A DNA stretch of 64,000 nucleotides from Thioalkalivibrio sulfidiphilus (GTDB lineage Bacteria > Pseudomonadota > Gammaproteobacteria > Ectothiorhodospirales > Ectothiorhodospiraceae), in assembly GCF_000377945.1 (NCBI RefSeq), contig NZ_KB898922.1:1-64000 (forward strand). Reading direction: 5' to 3'. Position numbers and translations under genes: made by a program. Under the pieces are notes generated by a model. It was not told where the DNA came from. It saw only the letters and a program-made list of their open reading frames with translations, and searched no databases. Positions 52,576 through 60,458 of the stretch are shown in pieces. Each line of letters begins with the position of its first letter. The first letter of the stretch is position 1.

Positions 52576-53490
52576 ATGTTTGCAGTCACCAGCCAGATGG
52601 CGGCACTGATCGTCTGCGGGGTCCTGTGGCGTCTGCTGCAGCCGGCCGGCCTGGACGCGGACACCACCCGCCGGGTGCTCACCAACGTGGTCTATCACCT
52701 GCTGCTGCCGGCCCTGGTGCTGCTGGTCATGTGGCGCGCGCCCCTGGGGCTGGATTCGGTGCGCATCGCGGTGGTGGCGGGCAGCTCCGTGCTGGTGGCC
52801 ATGCTGGTCATCTGGGGCGGTTGCCGGGTCTGCGGCCAGTCCCGGGCCATCACCGGCGCCATGATCCTGGCCGCCGCTTTCCCCAACGCCGTGTACCTGG
52901 GCCTGCCGGTGCTGGAGAGCCTGTTCGGCGAGACCGGCCGTTCCATCGCCATCCAGTTCGACCTGTTCGCCTGTCTTCCCCTGCTGCTCACCGTGGGCGC
53001 CCTGGTGGCACGCCATTTCGGCGAGCCCGGTGATGCCCTGCATCCCATCTCGAGCCTGATCCGCGTGCCGGCCATCTGGGCGGGACTCACCGGCATGGCC
53101 TTCAACCTCGGCGGCGTGCCCCTGATCCCCTGGCTGGACACCTGGCTCACCATGCTGGCCAACGGCGTGGCGCCGCTGATGCTGTTCTCCCTGGGCCTGG
53201 CCTTGTGCATCCGCAACTGGCGCATGAGCTACGTGGCGGTGCTGATCCCCGTGGTAGCGGTGCAGCTGTTCTTCATGCCCCTGTGGGCCTGGGGGCTGGC
53301 GAGCGGCATCGGCCTGGAAGGAGAACTGCTGGTGGGTACGGTGCTGGAGGCGGCCATGCCCAGCATGGTGCTGGGCCTGGTGTTCTGCGACCGCTACCGT
53401 CTGGACACCTCCGTGTACGCGGCGGCGGTGACGGTGACCACGGCGCTGGCCCTGGTGACGCTTCCGCTGTGGTACGGCTGGGTCAGTTGA
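52576..53490 (+). CDS. AEC-family (auxin efflux carrier-like) transporter
   Basis: A 304-residue permease with about ten membrane helices arranged as two five-helix halves, typical of the AEC/malonate-auxin carrier family. Characteristic sequences are AAAFPNAVYLGLPVLESLFG (the N-N-x-G-hinge region of the first half) and LLVGTVLEAAMPSMVLGLVF in the second. Substrate is probably an organic acid or amino acid; it cannot be read from sequence. ATG 52576 has GAGGACAG at ribosome-site distance. It converges with the TSUP gene. Confidence 0.85.
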   Translation: MFAVTSQMAALIVCGVLWRLLQPAGLDADTTRRVLTNVVYHLLLPALVLLVMWRAPLGLDSVRIAVVAGSSVLVAMLVIWGGCRVCGQSRAITGAMILAAAFPNAVYLGLPVLESLFGETGRSIAIQFDLFACLPLLLTVGALVARHFGEPGDALHPISSLIRVPAIWAGLTGMAFNLGGVPLIPWLDTWLTMLANGVAPLMLFSLGLALCIRNWRMSYVAVLIPVVAVQLFFMPLWAWGLASGIGLEGELLVGTVLEAAMPSMVLGLVFCDRYRLDTSVYAAAVTVTTALALVTLPLWYGWVS

Positions 53491-53494
53491 AGCG

Positions 53495-53554
53495 AATTCA
53501 AAATTCAAAATTCAAAGGGCGAGCGATCATCCTTTGAATTTTGAATTTTGAATT
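53495..53554. repeat. Snap-back element, perfect 24-base arms (AATTCAAAATTCAAAATTC type)
   Basis: Arms 53495-53518 and 53531-53554 are exact reverse complements built from three ATTCAAA words, with a 12-base loop. It fills the gap between the convergent AEC and TSUP genes and starts 5 bases after the AEC stop. Confidence 0.93.
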
Positions 53555-53558
53555 GTCC

Positions 53559-54344
53559 CTACACCAGCATCTTCACCCCCAACCCCATCAGCAGCAGCGC
53601 GAAAAGTCGGCGCACCAACGGTACCGGCAAGCGGTGTGTGAGCCGGGCGCCCATGGGCGCGGTGAGGAAGCTGGCGATGGCGATGCCGGCCAGGGCGGGT
53701 CCGTGGACGTAGCCGGCGCTCCAGGCCGGCAGCCCTTGCGCCTGCCAGCCGTGAATCATGAAACCCGCGGCACCGGCGAGCGCGATGGGCAGGCCGACGG
53801 CCGAGGCGGTGCCGATGGCCTGGCGCACGGCCACGTTGAACCACACCAGGTAGGGCACCGTGAGGGTGCCGCCGCCAATGCCGAGCAGGGCTGAGACCAG
53901 GCCGATCACACCACCGCCGGCGCTTAAGTAGGTCGCACCGGGCAGGGGACGCTGGGGCTTGGGGCGTACCCCGATGAACATGTATAGGGCCAGCGCGATC
54001 TCGAAGGCGCCGAACACCCGGCGCAGCATGTCGGAGCTCAGGAACTCCGCCAAGGTCGCGCCGGCCAGGGCACCGAACACCACGCCGGGCGCCAAGCGCC
54101 AGACCAGGTCCCAGCGCACCGCGCCGTGTGCGTGGTGGGCACGGGCCGAGGCGATGGCCGTGGGCACGATGGTGGCCAGCGAGGTGCCGATGGCAAGATG
54201 CGTGATCACGGCCGCATCCACCCCCTGCTGCACATAGAGCCACACCAGCACCGGCACGATCAGCAGGCCGCCGCCGATGCCCAGCAGCCCGGCCAGCACA
54301 CCGGCGATCGCACCCAGGATCAGGTAGGCCAGCCAGGCTTCCAT
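53559..54344 (-). CDS. TSUP-family (TauE/SafE) membrane permease
   Basis: A 261-residue sulphite/organosulphonate exporter-like protein with about eight helices. The two repeated family motifs are AIAGVLAGLLGIGGGLLIVPVLVWL near the N-terminus and VIGLVSALLGIGGGTLTVPYLVW in the middle. Family members export sulphite, sulphoacetate or related anions, which would suit a sulphur-oxidising organism, but the substrate is inferred only. The start at 54344 (MEAWLAYLILGAIAG) has a GGGGG site upstream. Longer in-frame upstream sequence is a shadow of crcB. Confidence 0.87.
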   Translation of the reverse strand: MEAWLAYLILGAIAGVLAGLLGIGGGLLIVPVLVWLYVQQGVDAAVITHLAIGTSLATIVPTAIASARAHHAHGAVRWDLVWRLAPGVVFGALAGATLAEFLSSDMLRRVFGAFEIALALYMFIGVRPKPQRPLPGATYLSAGGGVIGLVSALLGIGGGTLTVPYLVWFNVAVRQAIGTASAVGLPIALAGAAGFMIHGWQAQGLPAWSAGYVHGPALAGIAIASFLTAPMGARLTHRLPVPLVRRLFALLLMGLGVKMLV

Positions 54345-54443
54345 CAAGTGCCCCCACGGGTCGAAAAAACCGGCATGATAGCCTTTGCACACATCAAGCG
54401 CAGAATGCCATGCCCCTGAATCACTCCGAACCCCGCGAGTCCG

Positions 54444-54827
54444 ATGCCTGAGCCCGTGTCCATCCTCGGTGTGGCCCTGGGCAGTGCCCTGGGCGCCATG
54501 GCGCGTCACGGGCTGTCCCAGTGGGTGGCGCGGCATCTGGGGGAGGGTTTTCCCTGGGGCACCTGGGTGGTGAACCTGAGCGGCGCCTTTGCCCTGGGCC
54601 TGCTCGCGGGTGTCATGCGTGACGGCGGCGGCTGGCTGTCCGCCTGGCTGATCTACGGTTTCCTCGGCAGTTACACCACGGTCTCCACCTTCAGCCTGCA
54701 GACCCTGGCCCTGGCCCGGGACGGACACCTGTTCCGGGCCGGGGCCAATGTATTCGGCACTGCCATCCCCTGCGTGCTGGCCGCCGGCCTGGGTGTGTGG
54801 CTCGGGGGTGGCCTGTGGACCGGATAG
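54444..54827 (+). CDS. crcB: Fluoride channel CrcB/Fluc, first copy
   Basis: A 127-residue four-helix fluoride channel. It has LGSALGAMARHGLSQW, the central GTWVVNLSGAFALGLLAG (Asn of the NxxG motif) and YGFLGSYTTVSTFSLQT with the conserved Phe and Thr lining the pore. It expels fluoride as a dimer. A second, distinct crcB starts five bases downstream, so the channel may be heterodimeric. No fluoride riboswitch consensus was visible in the 99 bases upstream. Confidence 0.93.
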   Translation: MPEPVSILGVALGSALGAMARHGLSQWVARHLGEGFPWGTWVVNLSGAFALGLLAGVMRDGGGWLSAWLIYGFLGSYTTVSTFSLQTLALARDGHLFRAGANVFGTAIPCVLAAGLGVWLGGGLWTG

Positions 54828-54832
54828 GTACT

Positions 54833-55222
54833 TTGAAGGCCTACCTGGCGGTGGGCCTGGGCGCTGCCCTGGGGGGCAGCCTGCGCTACGGCGTGGTGTG
54901 GTTTACAGTCACGCAGCTGGGACTGGCGGGCGCCTGGGCCACGGCCTTCGTCAACGTCACCGGTTCCCTGCTGATCGGTCTGTTCGCCGCCGTCAGCGCC
55001 GGACCGAGGCTGCGCCTGCCCGGTGCCCTGCGTCTGGCGGTGGCCACCGGTTTCCTGGGGGGCTACACCACCTTCTCCATGTTGAGCCTCGAGAGCTGGA
55101 GGCTGTTCGATGCGGGTGCCTTCCTGCTGGCCGCGCTGAACCTGTTCGGTTCTCTGGCCCTGGCGCTGCTGGCGGTGTGGGCGGGGGATCGGCTCGGGAG
55201 ACGTCTGGCGCAAGTCATTTAG
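54833..55222 (+). CDS. crcB: Fluoride channel CrcB/Fluc, second copy
   Basis: A 129-residue CrcB with VGLGAALGGSLRYGVVW, ATAFVNVTGSLLIGLFA and TGFLGGYTTFSMLSLES. It differs considerably from the preceding copy, so the pair is old or co-adapted. Paired crcB genes elsewhere encode opposite-topology subunits of one heterodimer. The start is taken as TTG 54833 with AGG just upstream, five bases after the first copy; a frame start further upstream lies within the first gene. It converges with hemL. Confidence 0.9.
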   Translation: MKAYLAVGLGAALGGSLRYGVVWFTVTQLGLAGAWATAFVNVTGSLLIGLFAAVSAGPRLRLPGALRLAVATGFLGGYTTFSMLSLESWRLFDAGAFLLAALNLFGSLALALLAVWAGDRLGRRLAQVI

Positions 55223-55251
55223 CGACTTGGCCAGGACAGATCAAAATACGA

Positions 55252-55427
55252 TCTCTCGCGAAGACGCCAAGATGCGAAGAAAACATCACGTTTTCCCCGT
55301 GTCCCCGTGTCTCCGTGAGAGAACCTGGTTTTGCTTGGGCTGTTAGAAAACCGATGTCCTCTCACGGAGACACGGGGACACGGGGAAAGCTGATCAAAGC
55401 ATTTTCTTGGCGCGTCTTGGCGAGAGA
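55252..55427. repeat. Nested double snap-back element; inner arms perfect over 30 bases
   Basis: Inner arms 55292-55321 and 55359-55388 (TTTCCCCGTGTCCCCGTGTC... and its exact reverse complement) enclose a 37-base loop. They are themselves enclosed by imperfect outer arms at about 55252-55283 and 55402-55427 (CTCGCGAAGACGCCAAG words). Lies between the convergent crcB and hemL stops. Confidence 0.92.
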
Positions 55428-55444
55428 AACAGCTTTTCTGCTCT

Positions 55445-56728
<1,284 letters not shown>

Positions 56729-56765
56729 TGGGGAGGCTTCTGTGAAGGGTTTGGAATCGGTTGAC

Positions 56766-56853
56766 AGATACAAGATACAAGAGACAAGAGACAAGTGAAA
56801 ACCAGAGGGTCGGTCAGATTTCACTTGTCTCTTGTCTCTTGCCTCTTGTCTCT
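56766..56853. repeat. Snap-back element (AGATACAAGAGACAAGAGAC type) overlapping the thiE end
   Basis: Arms 56766-56800 and 56819-56853 are reverse complements over 35 bases with about three mismatches. The right arm includes the thiE stop at 56821 and encodes its last 10 residues ([10 protein letters not shown]). Same words as 19387-19428. Confidence 0.88.
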
Positions 56854-57489
56854 GGCGCTCTCATAGAGCGCCGTAAGCTGCCTGGCTTCTGCTTCAGGGT
56901 CGGGTTGAGCAAAGACGCCACTGACGACCGCTACCATGTCCGCACCGGCGGCAATCACCGCCGCTGCGTTGCCCGACTCGATGCCGCCGATGGCGCACAC
57001 GGGAATGGACAGGGTCTCGCGGGCCTCGGTGAAGAGATGCAGCGGCGCGCGCACGGCGCCGGGCTTGGTAGGGGAGGGGTAGACGGCGCCGAAGGCCACG
57101 TAATCGGCCCCCGCGGCCTGGGCGCTCAGGGCCAGGTCCAGGCGCTCGTGGCAGGTGATGCCGATGATGGCCTCCCGGCCGAGCATCGCTCGTGCCTCGG
57201 CCAGGGGCATGTCCTGCTGGCCCAGGTGCACGCCGTGGGCACCCACCCGCAGCGCCAGCGCAACATCGTCGTTGATGATAAACAGGGCACCGTGCAGCTC
57301 GCAGAGTGCCCGCAACGCCCGCGCCGCCTGCTCGCGGCGCGGCAGGTCAGCGGACTTGTCCCGGTACTGCAGGAGCCGGGCGCCGCCGCGCAGCACCGCA
57401 TCCGCCCGGGCGCGCAGATCCTCGATGTCCGTGGCGTGATCGGGGGTGACGGCGTAGAGGCCCCTCAGGCGCTGCCCTGTCTCAGTCAT
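56821..57489 (-). CDS. thiE: Thiamine-phosphate synthase
   Basis: A 222-residue TIM-barrel enzyme that couples HMP-pyrophosphate and thiazole phosphate to thiamine phosphate. Motifs are [43 protein letters not shown], and [12 protein letters not shown]. Phosphate-binding loops [12 protein letters not shown] and MVAVVSGVF follow. The C-terminal [10 protein letters not shown] is encoded by a snap-back repeat and is unlikely to be functional. It overlaps thiD by eight bases and follows it in the operon. Confidence 0.95.
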   Translation of the reverse strand: MTETGQRLRGLYAVTPDHATDIEDLRARADAVLRGGARLLQYRDKSADLPRREQAARALRALCELHGALFIINDDVALALRVGAHGVHLGQQDMPLAEARAMLGREAIIGITCHERLDLALSAQAAGADYVAFGAVYPSPTKPGAVRAPLHLFTEARETLSIPVCAIGGIESGNAAAVIAAGADMVAVVSGVFAQPDPEAEARQLTALYESARDKRQETRDK

Positions 57490-58291
57490 GTTCCTCGTCG
57501 GGACTCGCCCAGAACAGGCGGTTGGGCAGGCGCTGGCCCATGCCGATGCGATAGCCGTGGTTGAGGGCCTGCCAAGTGAATTCCTGGGCCTCGTGGGCCG
57601 CGGAGAGCGGTTCGGTGCCCTGGGCCAGCAGACCGGCGATGGCCGAGGCCAGGGTGCAGCCGGAACCGTGGTAGCTGCCCTCCAGCCGTGGCCAGGTGAA
57701 GGTCTCCAGTTTGCGCCGGTTGCCGTACAGGGTGTTGTGCACCTCGGGCGTGTTCTCGTGGCTGCCGGTGATCAGCACGAACTCGGCGCCATGGTCCAGC
57801 AGGGCCATGGCGCAGGCATCCAGATTGTCGGACTCCGGGGCCAGGCGCCGGGCCTCCAGGCTGTTGGGGGTGAGCAAGGTGGTCAGGGGCAGCAGCAGGC
57901 TGCGCAGGCAGTCCACCACCTCCTCGTTGGCCAGCTCGCCGCCGCCGCCGGCGCTGATCACCGGGTCCAGCACCACCGGGATGTCCGGGTAGTCCATGAG
58001 GATGGTATGGATGGCCTGCACCGCCTCGATGGAACCCACCATGCCGATCTTGGCGGCGGCCACGGGCATGTCCTCCAGCACCGCACGAGCCTGCTGGATG
58101 ATCAGCTCCGCGTCGATAGGGGCGAAGCCCTGCACGGAGGTGGTGTCCTGGACCGTCAGCGCGGTGACCACGGGCGCGGCATGGCAGCCCATGCTGATGA
58201 TGGCCTCGATGTCCGCCTGGATACCCGCGCCACCGGTGGGGTCATTGCCCGCGAAGGTCATCACCACAGGGACCGCCTTGGGTTCGTTCAT
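57482..58291 (-). CDS. thiD: Hydroxymethylpyrimidine (phosphate) kinase
   Basis: A 269-residue ribokinase-family kinase that phosphorylates HMP and HMP-phosphate. It has the substrate loop VMTFAGNDPTGGAGIQADIE, VTALTVQDT, VLDPVISAGGGG and the ATP/anion-hole motif YHGSGCTLASAIAG with the catalytic region at GSGC. FAGNDPTGGAG replaces the more usual IAGSDxSGGAG. The start at 58291 is the family N-terminus (MNEPKAVPVVMTF). thiD-thiE form an operon; I see no TPP riboswitch upstream. It diverges from rubredoxin. Confidence 0.94.
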   Translation of the reverse strand: MNEPKAVPVVMTFAGNDPTGGAGIQADIEAIISMGCHAAPVVTALTVQDTTSVQGFAPIDAELIIQQARAVLEDMPVAAAKIGMVGSIEAVQAIHTILMDYPDIPVVLDPVISAGGGGELANEEVVDCLRSLLLPLTTLLTPNSLEARRLAPESDNLDACAMALLDHGAEFVLITGSHENTPEVHNTLYGNRRKLETFTWPRLEGSYHGSGCTLASAIAGLLAQGTEPLSAAHEAQEFTWQALNHGYRIGMGQRLPNRLFWASPDEEHD

Positions 58292-58383
58292 GGTAAGCTC
58301 CCGATCCGTATTTCCAACCGAGTGTATCACCGGCCGGCAGCATCGCACTGCGGGCCGATTCAACAGATCAAAGGGGGCATGTG

Positions 58384-58548
58384 GTGAAGACCTATCAGTG
58401 TGTGATCTGCGGATTCATCTACGACGAGAGCAAGGGTCTGCCCGACGAAGGTATCCCCCCGGGAACCCGCTGGGATGATGTCCCCGCCGACTGGACCTGC
58501 CCGGAATGCGGCGCCGGCAAGGACGATTTCGAGATGGTGGAACTGTGA
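58384..58548 (+). CDS. Rubredoxin
   Basis: A 54-residue rubredoxin with both CxxC iron-binding pairs: [15 protein letters not shown] and [19 protein letters not shown]. Conserved aromatic residues and the [12 protein letters not shown] loop are present. It is a one-electron carrier, probably for a rubredoxin-dependent oxidase, peroxidase or hydroxylase not seen here. The GTG at 58384 has AGGGGG seven bases upstream; the adjacent GTG at 58381 is an alternative. The gene overlaps the next one by four bases (GTGA). Confidence 0.95.
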   Translation: MKTYQCVICGFIYDESKGLPDEGIPPGTRWDDVPADWTCPECGAGKDDFEMVEL

Positions 58549-59012
58549 GCGAAACGGACCAGGAAAAAGACCGGGAAACCCCCGAGGATCTCGTCCTCTG
58601 GCTGATGCGCGAGGCCCGCGCCGGCAACCTGCCCAAGGGGCCGGAGCTGGACGCGGCCCTGACCGCCCTGGATGAAGAGATGACCCGGCTGGCCGGCACC
58701 CTCAAGGTGGAGCACCTGGGCCCCGGCGTGGGCATGGCGGACATGAAGGCGGAGCACGTCTACCGCCTGGCGGTACGCCATCATGTCTGGGATACCACCA
58801 CCGCCGGCTGGGGCCTGAAGATCTGCGACGGCCTGGACAACAACGACCTGCGCCCCATGTGGCCGGTGCAGGGCGTGGGCCGCCTGCGCCGCCAGCAGCT
58901 GGTGGCGGCACTGCCGGAATTCTTCCGCGGCTATGCCGCCGCCGTGGCAGCCGCCGGCAAGGCGGACACGCCCGCCGGCCGGCGCGTGAAGGAGCTGGCG
59001 GGACTGCTTTGA
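58545..59012 (+). CDS. Unknown protein translationally coupled to rubredoxin
   Basis: A 155-residue soluble, mostly helical protein ([27 protein letters not shown]...). Notable stretches are [66 protein letters not shown]. No cysteine pair or catalytic motif is visible; one His-His (RHHVWD) and one Cys (KICDG) are present. The GTG at 58545 overlaps the rubredoxin stop, so the products are probably made together. I do not recognise the family; a partner of rubredoxin is suggested by coupling only. Confidence 0.75.
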   Translation: MSETDQEKDRETPEDLVLWLMREARAGNLPKGPELDAALTALDEEMTRLAGTLKVEHLGPGVGMADMKAEHVYRLAVRHHVWDTTTAGWGLKICDGLDNNDLRPMWPVQGVGRLRRQQLVAALPEFFRGYAAAVAAAGKADTPAGRRVKELAGLL

Positions 59013-59064
59013 AGTGGGAAGTGGGCATTCACTTCGCACTTCCCAATTCCCCCTTCCCAGTTCA
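59011..59064. repeat. Snap-back element (GAAGTGGGAAGTGGG type)
   Basis: Left arm 59011-59025 pairs with parts of 59031-59064 (CTTCGCACTTCCCAATTCC...). Lies between the convergent unknown gene and the HAD phosphatase. It begins at the second-last base of the upstream stop codon. Confidence 0.75.
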
Positions 59065-59721
59065 GACGTATCTCAGCGAAATCATCGGCCAGCCCTTCTC
59101 CTGGGCGTGGTCGGTGAGCTTCACATCCCCATCCACCACCACCGGGTGATCCACCCGCTCCAGCAGCGGGATGTCGTTGTGGGAGTCGCTGTAGAACCAG
59201 CTGCCTGCCAGGGTCTCGCCGTGTTCCTTGAGCCAGGTCTCCAGGCGCCGCACCTTGCCCTCCTGGAAACAGGGTACCCCCGCCAGTTCCCCGGTGTAAC
59301 GTCCGTCCCGGAATTCCGGTTCCGTGGCCAGCAGGTGGGGCACCCCCAGGCGCTCGGCGATGGGGGCGGTGATGAAGCGGTTGGTGGCGGTGATGATCAT
59401 GAGGGTGTCGCCGGCGTCCCGGTGTTTGGCCAGCAGTTCCTCCGCGGCGGGCAGCACCAGGGGCTCGACGCGCTCGGCCAGAAAGCGGCTGCGCCAGCCT
59501 TCCAGGGTGGCCAGGTCGTGGCTGGCCAGGGGGCGGAAGGCGAAGCGGCAGAACTCCCGGATATCCAGCGTGCCAGCCTTGTACTGTTCGTAAAAGGCCC
59601 GGTTGGCGGCCTCGTAGGTCTCGCCGTCCACCACCCCCAGATCCACCAGAAAGCGGCCCCATTCGTAGTCGCTGTCGCCTGAGAGCAGGGTGTTGTCCAG
59701 ATCGAAGATGGCCAGTGTCAC
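59062..59721 (-). CDS. HAD-superfamily phosphatase, subfamily IB (SerB-like)
   Basis: A 219-residue HAD hydrolase. Motif I is FDLDNTLLSGDS (nucleophile D7, acid D9), motif II is IITATNRFITA, motif III is the Lys in QEGKVRRLE, and motif IV is FYSDSHNDIPLLE. The cap of subfamily IB is present between residues 15 and 100. Close relatives dephosphorylate phosphoserine, histidinol phosphate or similar small molecules; specificity cannot be read here. It diverges from rppH and has no operon partner. Confidence 0.88.
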   Translation of the reverse strand: MTLAIFDLDNTLLSGDSDYEWGRFLVDLGVVDGETYEAANRAFYEQYKAGTLDIREFCRFAFRPLASHDLATLEGWRSRFLAERVEPLVLPAAEELLAKHRDAGDTLMIITATNRFITAPIAERLGVPHLLATEPEFRDGRYTGELAGVPCFQEGKVRRLETWLKEHGETLAGSWFYSDSHNDIPLLERVDHPVVVDGDVKLTDHAQEKGWPMISLRYV

Positions 59722-59858
59722 CGGGATTCCCCCTTGGGCTGTGCGATGGACCGGGCATTGTATCGGATATGCTTTTCACTGTGATGTCCGGGGTTTGCCC
59801 GAAATCTTGGGTTGTGGAACAATGCAGGACAGACGCGGCACACGAGCGGTTTCATTAA

Positions 59859-60380
59859 GTGATTGATTGTGATGGATATAGACCGAACGTAGGCATCATC
59901 CTGAGCAATCAGGAAAGACGCCTTTTCTGGGCGAAACGCATCGGCCAGCAGGCCTGGCAGTTTCCCCAGGGCGGTATCCGTCGCGACGAGTCCCCCCTGG
60001 ACGCCATGTACCGGGAACTGGCCGAGGAGACCGGCCTTGGTCCCGAGCACGTGGAGGTCATCGGCAAGACCCGGGACTGGCTGCGTTACCGCCTGCCCAA
60101 GCACCTGATCCGGCGCCATTCCAACCCCGTGTGCATCGGCCAGAAACAGATCTGGTTCATGCTGCGCCTGGTGGGGGACGAGACCTGCGTGCGCCTGGAC
60201 AGCGTGCAGCCGGCTGAATTCGACTCCTGGCGCTGGGTGGATTACTGGCGGCCCATGCGCGAGGTGGTGTTCTTCAAGCGCCATGTCTACCGCCGGGCCC
60301 TGCGTGAACTGGCACCGCTGCTGTTCCCCGAGGGCATGCCTGGCCAGCAACGCCAGCCCCGCACCCGGAGCGGCGCTTGA
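59859..60380 (+). CDS. rppH: RNA pyrophosphohydrolase (Nudix)
   Basis: A 173-residue RppH that removes pyrophosphate from the 5' end of mRNA to start decay. It begins [17 protein letters not shown], the family N-terminus. The Nudix box [23 protein letters not shown] fits GX5EX7REUXEEXGU, and [15 protein letters not shown] and [13 protein letters not shown] are highly conserved in RppH. The start is a GTG at 59859. ptsP follows after 78 bases on the same strand, as in many gammaproteobacteria. Confidence 0.96.
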   Translation: MIDCDGYRPNVGIILSNQERRLFWAKRIGQQAWQFPQGGIRRDESPLDAMYRELAEETGLGPEHVEVIGKTRDWLRYRLPKHLIRRHSNPVCIGQKQIWFMLRLVGDETCVRLDSVQPAEFDSWRWVDYWRPMREVVFFKRHVYRRALRELAPLLFPEGMPGQQRQPRTRSGA

Positions 60381-60458
60381 GCCCCATCGCGCCCCGACGC
60401 CGGCGTTCCCGTCGGCGCTACCCCGCCTCACCGCCCCTGGATCAGGACTGAACCCCCC

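Noticed and set aside
54345..54443. Possible fluoride riboswitch before crcB
   Set aside because: I looked for the conserved GATGGxGTTC...and CTGATGACTCC-like core and did not find it.
58292..58383. Possible TPP riboswitch upstream of thiD
   Set aside because: The conserved CTGAGA and thi-box sequences are absent in the short divergent gap.
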